From Planctellipticum variicoloris (GTDB lineage: Bacteria; Planctomycetota; Planctomycetia; Planctomycetales; Planctomycetaceae), in contig NZ_CP130886.1 in NCBI RefSeq assembly GCF_030622045.1, forward strand, positions 4,906,001-4,970,000: a stretch of 64,000 bases of DNA, written 5' to 3'. This document shows positions 33,901 to 43,310 of the stretch, piece after piece (the stretch's first letter is position 1; the number at the start of each line of letters is the position of its first letter). Under the pieces are notes generated by a model, which made no database searches, was not told where the DNA came from, and saw only the letters and a list, made by a program, of their open reading frames with translations. The position numbers were made by a program, and so were the translations under genes.

Positions 33901-34527
33901 ATGTTGAAGCGCTGGGGTCTGGGATTGTGTCTGGCCGGGGCTGTGACCAGCTCGGTCGGTTGCCGGTGTCTGCCGGGGCTGAATGCCTATGGCAATGTCA
34001 TCGACGACGTCTCCGACGCCGACTGGTGGCATCCGCTGGACAACGTCTACTGCCCCCGGCTGGATATCAGCCGGGCCGGCAGACCCGACTGGTGCGGCCC
34101 GGTGAACAGCCGGCTCTGCCCCTGCCGCTGCGTCAACGGCACCTGGGACCGGTACGACGAGTGCAATCTCTATCCGCCGGCCTACCCGTACCAGTATCCG
34201 GGCAGCTTCTTTGGTACGGTCGTCAATCCCGCGACCGGCACGCCCTATCCGCAGCCCGCTCCGCTGGCCGACCCACTGCGAAACGAAAGCGAAGAAGTCG
34301 AGCGGGAAATGCTGCCGGATTCGCCGCAGCTCGACTTGCCGCGCCAGCCGCTCCCCCCGGCCCCGGAACCGAGCACTCGGCGCCCGGCCAGCCAGGAGGA
34401 AAGCTCCGGTGTCATCCCGGCGTCGGCGCAGGTTCTGGCTCCGAACCCGGTACGCCGCCCGGACCACAAACCCAAACACACGGCTCCCGCACCGGCTCCA
34501 CAGAAAACCCGGTCCCTGCTCCCGTAG
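33901..34527 (+). CDS. Hypothetical Cys- and Pro-rich lipoprotein
   Basis: 208 residues. The N-terminus is a lipoprotein signal (MLKRWGLGLCLAGAVTSSVG then Cys 21). Residues 22-100 are rich in Cys, Trp and Tyr (DWWHPLDNVYCPRLD, DWCGPVNSRLCPCRC), which may form disulfides outside the cytoplasm. Residues ~110-208 are a Pro-rich, low-complexity tail. I recognise no known domain; proteins of this style occur in planctomycetes. A purine-rich GGGGAAG lies just before the ATG. It is divergent from the Pfa-like synthase and is followed by a strong hairpin terminator. Confidence 0.65.
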   Translation: MLKRWGLGLCLAGAVTSSVGCRCLPGLNAYGNVIDDVSDADWWHPLDNVYCPRLDISRAGRPDWCGPVNSRLCPCRCVNGTWDRYDECNLYPPAYPYQYPGSFFGTVVNPATGTPYPQPAPLADPLRNESEEVEREMLPDSPQLDLPRQPLPPAPEPSTRRPASQEESSGVIPASAQVLAPNPVRRPDHKPKHTAPAPAPQKTRSLLP

Positions 34528-34554
34528 GGAACCTTCAATTGCACGCATGAAACG

Positions 34555-34588
34555 ACAGAAGCCTCCGAGATCCCTCGGAGGCTTCTGT
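34555..34588. terminator. Perfect 15-bp hairpin between convergent genes
   Basis: ACAGAAGCCTCCGAG, a 4-nt loop, then CTCGGAGGCTTCTGT. It lies between the stop of the lipoprotein gene (34527) and the stop of the DUF1573 gene (34616), so it could end transcription from both sides. T-tracts on both sides are weak. Confidence 0.7.
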
Positions 34589-34615
34589 CGTTGTGATCTC
34601 TCGGCAGAGACACGC

Positions 34616-35680
34616 CTACTTTGCGTCGCTGGCCTCAGCCGCGGGAGCCTCGGCCGGAGTGGCCGGGACGACGATCTTCGCCTGAATGCGAAGGGTGATC
34701 GGTTCTTTACGACCTTCAATGATCACTTGGATGTCGTTCTGATAATCGCCAGCGTCTGCGGGGGCCGTAAACTTCAACGGCAGCAGATGCACCGGTCGGG
34801 CATCAGAGGGCATCTGCACGGTCAGAGCCTTGTCCCCTTTCCCCTGATTAAATCCTTCAATGGAAATCGGCTTCTTCGCCCGAATCACGACTGTCTGGGT
34901 TTTGACCTGACCAGCAGTCACCGTGCCGAAATTGATCGCAGACGGCGTCACCGTCAGGTCGGATTCCACCTGGGCAAAGACCGGAATCGGCACATGAGGA
35001 TTGTTGGCGTCGTCGGTGACCAGAGTCAGCGTCTCGCGAATTACGCCCGCCGAAGCGGTCGGCTTTAACGTCACCAGCAGCTCATAATCCACCCGCTGCC
35101 CGCCGCGACCGATTTCCTTCGCCACGGCCTCGATGTTCGGATTCCGGTTCTGCACCTGCAGAATCTTCCAGTCCGGCCGCCCGGCGTACGCCACCGACAG
35201 CTTCAGCTCGCGGGATTGCCCCAGGTCCACGGTCCCGAAATTGACCGAGCCCGGCTCAACCACGACGTCCGTCCGGATATAGACCGACACCGGAATCCGG
35301 ACCGTCGCCAGCGCCCCCTTGCTCGGCTCGTAGACGCTGATCGTAACGACCGAATCGCGTTTCCGGCTGAAATTCCGCGTGTCCATCGAAACATCGATGA
35401 TACCGGTCTGCCCGCTCGCCAGATCTTTCACGGTCGTGCTGGCCTGCGCGCAACGACAGCCCGTGGCAACCCCCGTGATCTGGATGGTTTCCACGTACCT
35501 GTTGGTGATCTTGAGCTGCGTCTTGCACTCAGCTCCTGTGGCGACGACGCCGAAATCGAGCTTGTCGACTTCGAACATCTTCTCGGCCCATCGCGGATCC
35601 TGCTGTGCCATTACACAAGCGGGGGCGGCCATCCATGCCACCACCAGACACCGCGCCAGCCAACTGGTCTGCAACGACAT
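34616..35680 (-). CDS. DUF1573 domain protein, exported
   Basis: 354 residues from ATG at 35680, which begins a signal peptide (MSLQTSWLARCLVVAWMAAP, cleavage after VMAQ); 36 open codons upstream do not look coding. The mature protein starts with the DUF1573 signature (LDFGVVATGAECKTQLKITN then CRCAQAST) and contains two or three immunoglobulin-like beta repeats with the recurring pattern V-x-P-x-x-[IV]-N-F-G-T-V (VVEPGSVNFGTVDLG, VTPSAINFGTVTAG). DUF1573 proteins are common in planctomycetes and Bacteroidetes and are predicted to be periplasmic or surface-associated; a specific role is not known. The C-terminus is Ala/Pro-rich. Confidence 0.8.
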   Translation of the reverse strand: MSLQTSWLARCLVVAWMAAPACVMAQQDPRWAEKMFEVDKLDFGVVATGAECKTQLKITNRYVETIQITGVATGCRCAQASTTVKDLASGQTGIIDVSMDTRNFSRKRDSVVTISVYEPSKGALATVRIPVSVYIRTDVVVEPGSVNFGTVDLGQSRELKLSVAYAGRPDWKILQVQNRNPNIEAVAKEIGRGGQRVDYELLVTLKPTASAGVIRETLTLVTDDANNPHVPIPVFAQVESDLTVTPSAINFGTVTAGQVKTQTVVIRAKKPISIEGFNQGKGDKALTVQMPSDARPVHLLPLKFTAPADAGDYQNDIQVIIEGRKEPITLRIQAKIVVPATPAEAPAAEASDAK

Positions 35681-35909
35681 TGGCGAGTCTCGCTGTAAAT
35701 ACCACATCGCAACCGGCGCAGTGCGCCATCGTGGCCCAAACTCAAAACGTATTGGGGCGCAAGCCGTTGCGAAAATCGGCTCTGTCACGCGCGAAGTTAA
35801 TGGGCACTGACCAAAATGTCAATCACGGTCCAAAGTCGTCTCGGTGGATCGGCTTACGTCGACTTTCCGGATCCTTGAACTGGCGTTTCACGGCAACTGC
35901 GCCGCCGTT

Positions 35910-37343
35910 TCACGCCAGCAGGTCTTTGACAACGTTGCCGTGAATGTCGGTCAGACGGAATTGTCGTCCCTGATACGTATAAGTCAACCGCTCGTGATCC
36001 AGCCCCAGCGCGTGCAGAATTGTCGCCTGCACGTCGTGAATGTGGACCGGGTTTTCCGCGACATGAAAACCAAGTTCGTCGGTCCGTCCGTACGAAAGTC
36101 CTCTTTTGAAACCGCCGCCGGCGAACCACATGGAATACGCCTGCGGGTGGTGATCCCGGCCCAGGCTCCGGCCCAGGGCCGGGTTGGACTCCACCATCGG
36201 CGTCCGCCCGAACTCGCCCCCCCACACGACGAGTGTCTCATCAAGCATCCCCCGCTGTTTCAGATCCCGCACCAGCGCTGAGGAGGCCTGATCAGTCGCC
36301 TGGCAGTTTCTCGTATGATTTCCCAGCAGGTCCGAGTGAGCATCCCAGCCTTCGTGGTAGATATTGATGAACCGCACGCCGCGCTCCACCATCCGCCGCG
36401 CCAGCAGGCAGGCCCGGGCGAAAGACGGTTTGTCGGGATCGCAGCCGTAGAGCTTCAGCGTCTCGGGCGTTTCTCCTTTCAGGTCCATGAGTTCCGGCGC
36501 CGAAGTCTGGAGCCGGAAGGCCATTTCGTAGGCGGAGATACGGGTCGCGATTTCGGGATCGCCGGCCGCCTCCAGACGGCGCTGGTTGAGCTGTCCGATC
36601 AGGTCGAGCGACTCCCGTTGAGTCTGGGAATCGATTCCCGCCGGGCTGGACAGGTTCAGAATCGGATCGCCCTGGTTCCGAAAACGGACGCCCGTGTAAA
36701 CCGAGGGCAGAAACCCGCTCGACCAGTTGGCCGCCCCGCCGCTGATCCCTGCACCTGTCGACATGACCACGAACGCCGGCAGATCCTCGGCCTCGGCTCC
36801 GAGTCCATAGACGACCCACGAACCGAGGCTGGGCCGTCCCGGCTGCGAGAAGCCCGTATTCAGGAAGATCTGGGCAGGAGCGTGGTTGAACTGGTCGGTA
36901 TGAATCGACCTGACGAGACAAATGTCGTCGACGACTGTTGCCAGCCCCGGCATGACGTCGGCGATTTCCATCCCCGATTCGCCGTGCTTGTGGAAGGGAA
37001 ACCGCGGCCCCAGAGCGGCGGCGTCGGAGCGGATGAAGGCATACCGCTGCCCGCCGATGATCTCCGGCGGAATCGGCTTGCCTTCGAACTTGGCAAGCTG
37101 CGGCTTGTAGTCGAACAGATCCAGATGGCTCGGCGCGCCGGCCATAAAGAGGTGGATCACCGCCTTCGCCTTGCCGGGGAAATGCGGGTCGCGCGGAGCG
37201 AAGTCAGCGGTGGGGGCTGCGACGCTCGGACGCGCGGCTCCACCAGCCAGCAGGGAGGCGAGGGCGACCTTGCCGACACCGACGCCGCAGTTTTCGAAGA
37301 AATGGCGACGGGTGATCAACGAAGAGATTTCAGCGGGGATCAT
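35910..37343 (-). CDS. DUF1501 protein (Tat-exported, sulfatase-superfamily-like)
   Basis: 477 residues from ATG at 37343. The open frame continues upstream through a palindromic repeat, which is not coding. The signal is twin-arginine-like (TRRHFFENCGVGVGKVALAS). The body is DUF1501: HLFMAGAPSHLDLFDYKP, FAPRDPHFPGKAK and, near the C-terminus, VVWGGEFGRTPM and GRDHHPQAYSMWFAGGG. In planctomycetes DUF1501 genes nearly always follow a PSCyt1/DUF1549/DUF1553 gene, as here (150 bp, same strand). The pair is thought to act in the periplasm on an unknown substrate, possibly a sulfated sugar or a cytochrome-linked reaction. Confidence 0.9.
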   Translation of the reverse strand: MIPAEISSLITRRHFFENCGVGVGKVALASLLAGGAARPSVAAPTADFAPRDPHFPGKAKAVIHLFMAGAPSHLDLFDYKPQLAKFEGKPIPPEIIGGQRYAFIRSDAAALGPRFPFHKHGESGMEIADVMPGLATVVDDICLVRSIHTDQFNHAPAQIFLNTGFSQPGRPSLGSWVVYGLGAEAEDLPAFVVMSTGAGISGGAANWSSGFLPSVYTGVRFRNQGDPILNLSSPAGIDSQTQRESLDLIGQLNQRRLEAAGDPEIATRISAYEMAFRLQTSAPELMDLKGETPETLKLYGCDPDKPSFARACLLARRMVERGVRFINIYHEGWDAHSDLLGNHTRNCQATDQASSALVRDLKQRGMLDETLVVWGGEFGRTPMVESNPALGRSLGRDHHPQAYSMWFAGGGFKRGLSYGRTDELGFHVAENPVHIHDVQATILHALGLDHERLTYTYQGRQFRLTDIHGNVVKDLLA

Positions 37344-37381
37344 GGAGGCGTCTCCTCGGCAGCAGTTTGTCGTTTCGCTCG

Positions 37382-37462
37382 GGGTGGCCGGGGCTGGAGC
37401 GTCTTCGCGAAGCCCCGGTGATCGAAAGCCGGGGCTTCCCTTCGGTCCAGCCCCGGCCACCC
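37382..37462. repeat. Palindromic intergenic repeat, GGGTGGCCGGGGCTGGA family
   Basis: Arms GGGTGGCCGGGGCTGGA and TCCAGCCCCGGCCACCC, 81 bp, between the PSCyt1 and DUF1501 genes. A closely similar copy is at 40821-40901, upstream of htpG. Confidence 0.85.
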
Positions 37463-37493
37463 GGCTTGTCATTGTTCGAATTCACCACCGCCG

Positions 37494-40400
37494 TCAATCC
37501 TTCACCACAAACTCGTCCAAGTTCATCAGTGCCCGGGCCGTCAGCGTCCAGGCTGCCCGCTCCGCGGCCGGCCCGGCTCCTGATCCGGCGATCTGGCCGG
37601 CGGCTTCGGCATTGGTCTGCAGCCGATTGCGTTCGTGATCGAGATATTTCTGCAGCAGCGTCAATTCTTCCGGGGTCGGGCTGCGGGTGAGGCAGCGGCG
37701 GAAGAGGGTCCGCAATCTCTCGGGCTCGGCGTCGGTCCGGCCGGCGAACTCATTCCCCAGGTGCTGGGCGATTTCCAGGGCGACCGGATCGTTGAGCAAC
37801 GTCAGCGCCTGCAGAGGCGTATTGGTCACATCCCGTCGAGGGATGCAGGCTTCGCCGCTCGGGCCGTCGAATGTCGAGAACATCGCGTAGGGGGACGTCC
37901 GCTTGGTGAAGGTGTAGAGCCCCCGGCGGTGCCGGTCTTCGCCCGGACTGACCGTCCAGGCCAGGCCGCCGTAGGTTCCCTCGGTCGTGACGTTGGCGGG
38001 TTGCGGCGGGAAGACGCTCGGGCCGAGCAGCTTGTCTGACAGCATCCCCGCGGTCGCCAGCAGCGTGTCGCGGACCAGTTCCGCTTCCAGCCGGACGCGC
38101 GGCCCGCGGGCAAGGAGCAGGTTCTCCGGATCGCGTTCAGCCAGCTCGGGCGAGACGCGCGAGTCCTGGCGATAGGTTGCGCTGGTCACGATCCGCCGGT
38201 GAAACTCTTTCAGCGACCACTGCCGGCGGACGAGCTCGGTCGCCAGCCAGTCGAGCAGTTCCGGGTGGGTCGGGGCGGCCCCTTGCAGACCAAAGTCTTC
38301 CTGTGTCTTGACGATTCCCCGCCCGAAGAACGCCGACCAGTCGCGATTGGCCACGACCCGCGCCGTCAGCGGATTTTCCGGGCTGACGAGCCACCGTGCC
38401 AGCGTCAGGCGGTTTCGGGGAACGTCCGCTGACAGGGGCGGCAGGACACCCGGGGTATGGGCCGGGACCGATTCCTTGGGCTGGAGGAATTCGCCGCGGT
38501 GGCGGCGGTGAGTTTCGCGCGGGAAATCGGCCGGGCGTTCGACGAACGCGAGCGTGGTCGGTGGAGCCGGAAGTTGTTTTCGCAACTGCTCGATCTCGGC
38601 CCGTGTGATCGTCAGTTCGGGCGCGGTCTGCAGGAAGTACCGCTGCAGACGGTCGATGTCGGAGGGCATGAGTTGCTGGGGGGGCTGAACGAGGAGGGAC
38701 TCGATCTCCGCGGGCGTCTCGCGTGCGGTCAGCGGTCGGACATCGCGGGTGACGGAGATCCGAAACCGCCCCAGGTCGGCTGAGTAGTGCCGTTCGAAGA
38801 CCATCCGGATGTTGACCTCTGAGGCATCACTCGCGGTCTGCAGCGGGGCCGCGAGGGTGTAGAACGCTGCGTGGGGCTCCCCTTCCCGCCCGCTGGTGGA
38901 CCAGCCGGTCTGGAATTCGCCGTCATACGTCAGGCTGGCAGCCGCCTTGCCGCCGCCGATGCCGAGCTTGCCGTAGGTTTCGGTCGCACTGGCGAACTTG
39001 AGGGGCTGGCCGTCGATGTCGACGGTCCATTCGCTGAGGAAGAAGTCCCCTTCGGGGCCTTCGTAGTAGGTTCGACCGGGGCCGCCCTTGGGCAAGGAGG
39101 GATCGGGGAGGGCTTCGAGCCGGAGACCGGTGACGCCCCGCAGGTCGCCGCGGAGGACGAGGTCGTACTCGTCCCGCTTGGTCTGATCGCCTGAGGCCAG
39201 CAGCGAGCCGTCAGGGAGAATTTCAAAGCGGGAGAGATCGGCCTTCGCCGAGACCGGTTGCAGGACGGTCCAGTCGACCGCTGCGTTTCGCTGTTCGGCG
39301 AGCCAGGCGCTGAAGCGGTTTTTGAGATACTGCTGACGGGTGGCGGGGTCGGAACCGCTGTCGGTGCCGGGGAAATTTTCCCCCAGCTTCGCGGTTCGCT
39401 CGGCGATCGTCCGTTCGAGCGATGCCCGTCGCTGCAGCAGCTCCGGGGTCGGGACTTCGAGCTTGATTTCGTCGGCGTTGTTCAGGAAGGCCATCAGGCC
39501 GTAGTAGTCCTGGTGCGGCAGGGGGTCGTATTTGTGGGTGTGGCACTGAGTGCAGGCAAGGGTCAGCCCCAGCCAGGTGGCCCCGGTGGTGTTGACGCGG
39601 TCGCACAGGGCGTAGAACTGAAATTCCTGGGGGTCGATGCCCCCTTCTTCGTTGGTCATCGTGTTGCGGTGAAACCCGGTCGCAATTCGCTGCTCCAGCG
39701 TCGCGTCGGGGAGGAGATCCCCGGCGAGCTGCTCGATCGTGAACTGATCGAATGGCATTCCGGCGTTGATCGCGTTGATCACCCAGTCCCGCCACGGCCA
39801 CACCGACCGCTGCCGGTCTTTTTCGTACCCGTTGGTGTCCGCATACCGCGCCAGATCCAGCCAGCGCCGGGCCCAGCGTTCGCCGTACCGGGGCGAGGCC
39901 ATGAGCCGATCGACCAGGCGGTCGTAGGCGTCGGGGGCGGGGTCGGCGACGAACTGATCCACCTCTTCCGGCGTCGGCGGCAGGCCGATCAGGTCCAGCG
40001 AGACCCGGCGGATCAGGGTTTCGCGATCGGCTTCGGCGGATGGTGACAGCTTTTCGCGATCAAGTTTTGCGAGGATGGACGCATCGATCGGGTTGCGGAC
40101 CCACTCCGGCCGGCTGACGGCGGGCGCGGCCGGTCGAACGGGGCGTTCGAAGGCCCAGTGGGCCTGGTACTCGGCGCCTGCGGCAATCCACTGCCGGAGC
40201 GTCTCCTTCTCGGCGTCGGTCAGCCGCTGTTTTGCGGTCGGGGGGGGCATGACCTCCGCTTCGTCGGCGGAGGTGATCCGCTGCACCAGTTCGCTCCGGC
40301 CCGGCTGCCCCGGCACGATGGCGACTTCCCCGGAATCGGCCGCCTTGACCGCACTGGCCCGGTCGTCGAGCCGCAGTCCCCCTTCGCGGGTCAGGTCGTC

Positions 40401-40547
40401 GGGGCCGTGACACTTGAAGCAGTGCCGGGCGAGGATCGGGCGGACGTCGCGGGTGAAGTCCGGCCCGGCGGCCAGCAACGGCGCCGCGAGGGTAAGCCCA
40501 ACCAGCAGACCGGCGCAGTGAAAACATCCGCGAACCATGAATCGCAT
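37494..40547 (-). CDS. PSCyt1/DUF1549/DUF1553 multidomain cytochrome-like protein
   Basis: 1017 residues; ATG at 40547 (another in-frame ATG at 40538). Signal peptide to about residue 27. The N-terminal PSCyt1 domain has one heme site (HCFKCHG, Cys 43/46, His 47). DUF1549 follows (LIRRVSLDLIGLPPTPEEVD, RYGERWARRWLDLARYADT) with a second CxxCH (CTQCHTHKYDP, near 334). A beta-rich insert lies around 420-620, and DUF1553 is C-terminal (RWLVSPENPLTARVVANRDW, ALTLLNDPVALE). The family is a planctomycete hallmark and is usually paired with DUF1501, here directly downstream. Predicted periplasmic; substrate unknown. Confidence 0.9.
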   Translation of the reverse strand: MRFMVRGCFHCAGLLVGLTLAAPLLAAGPDFTRDVRPILARHCFKCHGPDDLTREGGLRLDDRASAVKAADSGEVAIVPGQPGRSELVQRITSADEAEVMPPPTAKQRLTDAEKETLRQWIAAGAEYQAHWAFERPVRPAAPAVSRPEWVRNPIDASILAKLDREKLSPSAEADRETLIRRVSLDLIGLPPTPEEVDQFVADPAPDAYDRLVDRLMASPRYGERWARRWLDLARYADTNGYEKDRQRSVWPWRDWVINAINAGMPFDQFTIEQLAGDLLPDATLEQRIATGFHRNTMTNEEGGIDPQEFQFYALCDRVNTTGATWLGLTLACTQCHTHKYDPLPHQDYYGLMAFLNNADEIKLEVPTPELLQRRASLERTIAERTAKLGENFPGTDSGSDPATRQQYLKNRFSAWLAEQRNAAVDWTVLQPVSAKADLSRFEILPDGSLLASGDQTKRDEYDLVLRGDLRGVTGLRLEALPDPSLPKGGPGRTYYEGPEGDFFLSEWTVDIDGQPLKFASATETYGKLGIGGGKAAASLTYDGEFQTGWSTSGREGEPHAAFYTLAAPLQTASDASEVNIRMVFERHYSADLGRFRISVTRDVRPLTARETPAEIESLLVQPPQQLMPSDIDRLQRYFLQTAPELTITRAEIEQLRKQLPAPPTTLAFVERPADFPRETHRRHRGEFLQPKESVPAHTPGVLPPLSADVPRNRLTLARWLVSPENPLTARVVANRDWSAFFGRGIVKTQEDFGLQGAAPTHPELLDWLATELVRRQWSLKEFHRRIVTSATYRQDSRVSPELAERDPENLLLARGPRVRLEAELVRDTLLATAGMLSDKLLGPSVFPPQPANVTTEGTYGGLAWTVSPGEDRHRRGLYTFTKRTSPYAMFSTFDGPSGEACIPRRDVTNTPLQALTLLNDPVALEIAQHLGNEFAGRTDAEPERLRTLFRRCLTRSPTPEELTLLQKYLDHERNRLQTNAEAAGQIAGSGAGPAAERAAWTLTARALMNLDEFVVKD

Positions 40548-40820
40548 CCCGGCGGTGAAGTCTCAGAGCAGCAGCGCGTGAGGCAGAACCCTCCCGCATC
40601 GCGAGATGGTTCGCCTCCCATTCTCCGGGAACCAGTCGCGGCTGGGAACAGATCGACGATCCCAAATATCAGATTCCCGGAAGAGAGACTGCCAGATTGG
40701 CAGCAGGCCATGACATTCGCGGAGACTGCCATTCAGCGTAATTGATGACTGGACATCGCTTTACGAACTGCAGCGCGTTTCGGTGCGCGAGTTGCACTTC
40801 GGGTCCGGCGAAAGAGCAGC

Positions 40821-40901
40821 GGGTGGCCGGGGCTGGACCGCAGGGAAGCCGCGGTCTGAACTCACCGGGGTTTCGCGAAGACGCTCCAACCCCGGCCACC
40901 C
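40821..40901. repeat. Palindromic intergenic repeat, GGGTGGCCGGGGCTGGA family
   Basis: Arms GGGTGGCCGGGGCTGGA and CCAACCCCGGCCACCC, 81 bp; second copy of the element at 37382-37462, differing mainly in the middle. Confidence 0.85.
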
Positions 40902-40926
40902 GAGCGGTCCCCAGCTTCAAAGTCGA

Positions 40927-40999
40927 GCGAGTCGAGTCCGCGAAGATCGTCTCTTCCGTCGGGAGTGATGGTGAGCCTCGAAGACTCGACTCACCCTAC
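40927..40999. repeat. Palindromic intergenic repeat, GTCGAGTC/GACTCGAC family
   Basis: Arms GCGAGTCGAGTCCGCGAAG and CTCGAAGACTCGACTCACC, 73 bp, directly upstream of htpG. Same family as the in-gene copy at 29094-29168. Confidence 0.8.
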
Positions 41000-41032
41000 A
41001 AATTCCTCGTTTTTTCCCGGAGTTCTTGCAGC

Positions 41033-42913
41033 ATGACCACCGAAGCCGCCCCTCAGGAATTCACGTTTCAGACCGAAATCAAGCAACTGCTGCACATCCT
41101 GTCGCACTCGCTCTACCAGAACCGCGAGATCGCCATCCGCGAACTGGTTTCCAACGCCTCCGACTCTCTCAACAAGCTCCGGCATATCCAGCTCGCCGAG
41201 GACCAGTTCCGCGACGACGTCCCGCTGGAAATCGTCCTCGAACCGAACAAGGACGATCGCGTTCTAATCATCCGGGACACCGGCATCGGCCTGACGCATG
41301 ACGAGCTGATTCAAAACCTCGGCACCATCGCCCATAGCGGCTCGAAAGAGTTTCTCAACAAGCTGTCCGGCGACGCCAAGGGGGATCTGTCGTTGATCGG
41401 CCAGTTCGGCGTCGGCTTTTACTCCGCCTTCATGCTCGCCGACCGGGTCGAAGTCATCACCCGCAGCTACAAGGAAACGACCGGCTGGAAGTGGGAATCG
41501 GACGGCACCGGCCGCTTCACCATCGAGCCCGCCGGCGACGTCCCCCGCGGGGCGCAGATCCGCCTGCACCTGAAGGAAGGCTACGAGGAATTCACCGACG
41601 CCTTCCGGCTGAAGTTCATCATCCGCAAGTATTCGACGTTCGTGCCGCACCCCGTCCGGCTGGACGGCGAAACGCTCAACGAGCAGAAACCGATCTGGGT
41701 CGAGCCCAAGAACCAGCTCACCGACGAGCAGTACGACGGCTTTTACCAGTGGCTGACGCACCACGCCGAGGAAAAACCGCTCTGGCGGATGCACCTGCAG
41801 AGCGATTCCCCGCTGCAGTTCCACGCCATTCTCTATTCGCCGCCGAAGAACCTGGAGCAGCTCGGGTTCGGCCGGGTCGATCACGGCCTGAACCTGTGCG
41901 CCAAGCGGATTCTCGTCCAGGACAACTGCCAGGATCTGCTCCCCGACTATCTGCACTTCCTGTACGGCGTCGTCGACTCCGCCGACCTGCCCCTCAACGT
42001 CTCCCGCGAGACGCTGCAGGATCACAAGCTCCTCCCCAAGCTGAAAAAAGTCCTCACGAAGAAGGTCCTCGACTTCCTGGCGGAGCTGGCCGAGGAGCGG
42101 CCGGAGGACTTCAAGACGTTCCACCAGCAGTTCGGGAGCATTCTGCGGACCGGGCTGGCGCAGGATTTCGAGAACCGGGAGCGGATCGCCAAGCTGATGC
42201 GGTTCCACTCGACGTTCGGCGACGACCGCGAAGTTCTGGTTTCGCTGGACGATTACGTGAAGCGGGCCGCCGAGGGGCAGACGCAGATCTACTACCTGAG
42301 CGGCCCGGAGCTCTCTTCGCTGGCGAAGCATCCGCTGCTGGAGCCGTTCCGGAAGCGGAACCTGGAAGTGCTGCTGCTGACCGATCCGGTCGACGAGTTC
42401 GCGATCACGCACGTCGGCATGTACGAGGAGAAGCAGCTCATTTCGATCGATTCGGTCGACGTGAAGTTCCCCGAGTCGACGAACCCGCCGGACGAGGAAG
42501 TCAAGCCGTCGCCGAAGGGACTGCCGCGGGTGATCGAGCTGTTCCGGGGGGCGCTGAGCGAGCAGACGGAGGACGTGAAGGAGTCGAGCCGGCTGACGGA
42601 CAGCCCGGTCTGCCTGATCAATGCGCAGGGGGGGCTGAGCAGCCAGTTGCAGAAGATTCTGAGCCAGAATTCGCCGGATTATCAGCCGGCGAAGCGGATT
42701 CTGGAGGTGAACCCGCAGTCGGCGCTGATCGGCCGGCTGAGCGAGCTGTCGACGAACAGCGACAACGACGAGTTCATCCGGGACTGCGGCCGGCAGCTTT
42801 TTGCGAACGCGCTGTTCCTGGACGGCCTGGTGGCGCAGCCGGAAGAGACGACGCGGCGGATTCTGCGGTTCATGGAAGAGGCGGCCCAGAAACGGTCGGG
42901 GATTGTGGTGTGA
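41033..42913 (+). CDS. htpG: Molecular chaperone HtpG (Hsp90)
   Basis: 626 residues from ATG at 41033, the conserved start (MTTEAAPQEFTFQTEIKQLL). GHKL ATPase motifs: ELVSNASDSLNKLR (37-50), DTGIGLTHDEL (~82), GQFGVGFYSAFMLAD (~122). Middle-domain Hsp90 signatures include LPLNVSRETLQ. Length is normal for bacterial HtpG. The upstream frame is open through repeat sequence and is not part of the gene. Cytosolic ATP-dependent chaperone. It stands alone; just after its stop begins a region of lower GC content carrying the ABC-3C system. Confidence 0.97.
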   Translation: MTTEAAPQEFTFQTEIKQLLHILSHSLYQNREIAIRELVSNASDSLNKLRHIQLAEDQFRDDVPLEIVLEPNKDDRVLIIRDTGIGLTHDELIQNLGTIAHSGSKEFLNKLSGDAKGDLSLIGQFGVGFYSAFMLADRVEVITRSYKETTGWKWESDGTGRFTIEPAGDVPRGAQIRLHLKEGYEEFTDAFRLKFIIRKYSTFVPHPVRLDGETLNEQKPIWVEPKNQLTDEQYDGFYQWLTHHAEEKPLWRMHLQSDSPLQFHAILYSPPKNLEQLGFGRVDHGLNLCAKRILVQDNCQDLLPDYLHFLYGVVDSADLPLNVSRETLQDHKLLPKLKKVLTKKVLDFLAELAEERPEDFKTFHQQFGSILRTGLAQDFENRERIAKLMRFHSTFGDDREVLVSLDDYVKRAAEGQTQIYYLSGPELSSLAKHPLLEPFRKRNLEVLLLTDPVDEFAITHVGMYEEKQLISIDSVDVKFPESTNPPDEEVKPSPKGLPRVIELFRGALSEQTEDVKESSRLTDSPVCLINAQGGLSSQLQKILSQNSPDYQPAKRILEVNPQSALIGRLSELSTNSDNDEFIRDCGRQLFANALFLDGLVAQPEETTRRILRFMEEAAQKRSGIVV

Positions 42914-43310
42914 GGGGGGGGTGAGAGTTGAGCGTTGAGGGGTGAAGAGATCTGCGATCGGGGTTTGCGGAGACGCGGGAGGTTTGTAGACTCGATAGAA
43001 CGGACGACTACTACCTTCCTATTTGCGACTTACGTGAATCAGGGACCGCCGACCCTGTGCCGGCTACTGATATGCTTTGCTGACGGGTAATTCGCATATT
43101 CGCGATCGTGGACGAGAACGATATGGCGATTTCCCCTCAGCTCCCAGATGATGTGTTCACTGCCTCGTTCAAGGGGAATTGCCGAATCGACCAGAATGCA
43201 GCAGTGACGACAATCGCTGCATCCATAGATGCGGCACTTACCAACGGTGCATTGAATCTGCCGCGAATCACGGTACGCAGCCCTCCCCACGCTTCAACGG
43301 ACTAGCGCCA
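42914..43310. other. Junction region between htpG and the ABC-3C system
   Basis: About 400 bp. It begins with a short TTGAG-type repeat (42920-42945) and then turns AT-richer, marking the left edge of the probably transferred segment. It may contain the small frame 43123-43305 and the promoter of the ABC-3C operon. Confidence 0.5.
43123..43305 (+). CDS. Possible small protein before the ABC-3C operon
   Basis: 60 residues from ATG at 43123 (a GTG at 43108 is also in frame). It ends 5 bp before the start of the nuclease-like gene, on the same strand. Composition (MAISPQLPDDVFTASFKGNC at the start) is protein-like, with no membrane segment. I recognise no domain. It may be a small fourth component, a leader, or a gene remnant. 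No good ribosome-binding site is visible. Confidence 0.3.
   Translation: MAISPQLPDDVFTASFKGNCRIDQNAAVTTIAASIDAALTNGALNLPRITVRSPPHASTD

Larger units (their letters stand above)
40548..41032. other. Intergenic region upstream of htpG with two palindromic repeats
   Basis: 485 bp between divergent genes. It contains the palindromes at 40821-40901 and 40927-40999. The frame of htpG stays open through them, but the peptide they encode is repeat-derived. No CIRCE-type operator was recognised. Confidence 0.6.

Noticed and set aside
40742-41032. 97-codon N-terminal extension of HtpG
   Set aside because: It translates the palindromic repeats at 40821-40999; the conserved HtpG start is at 41033.
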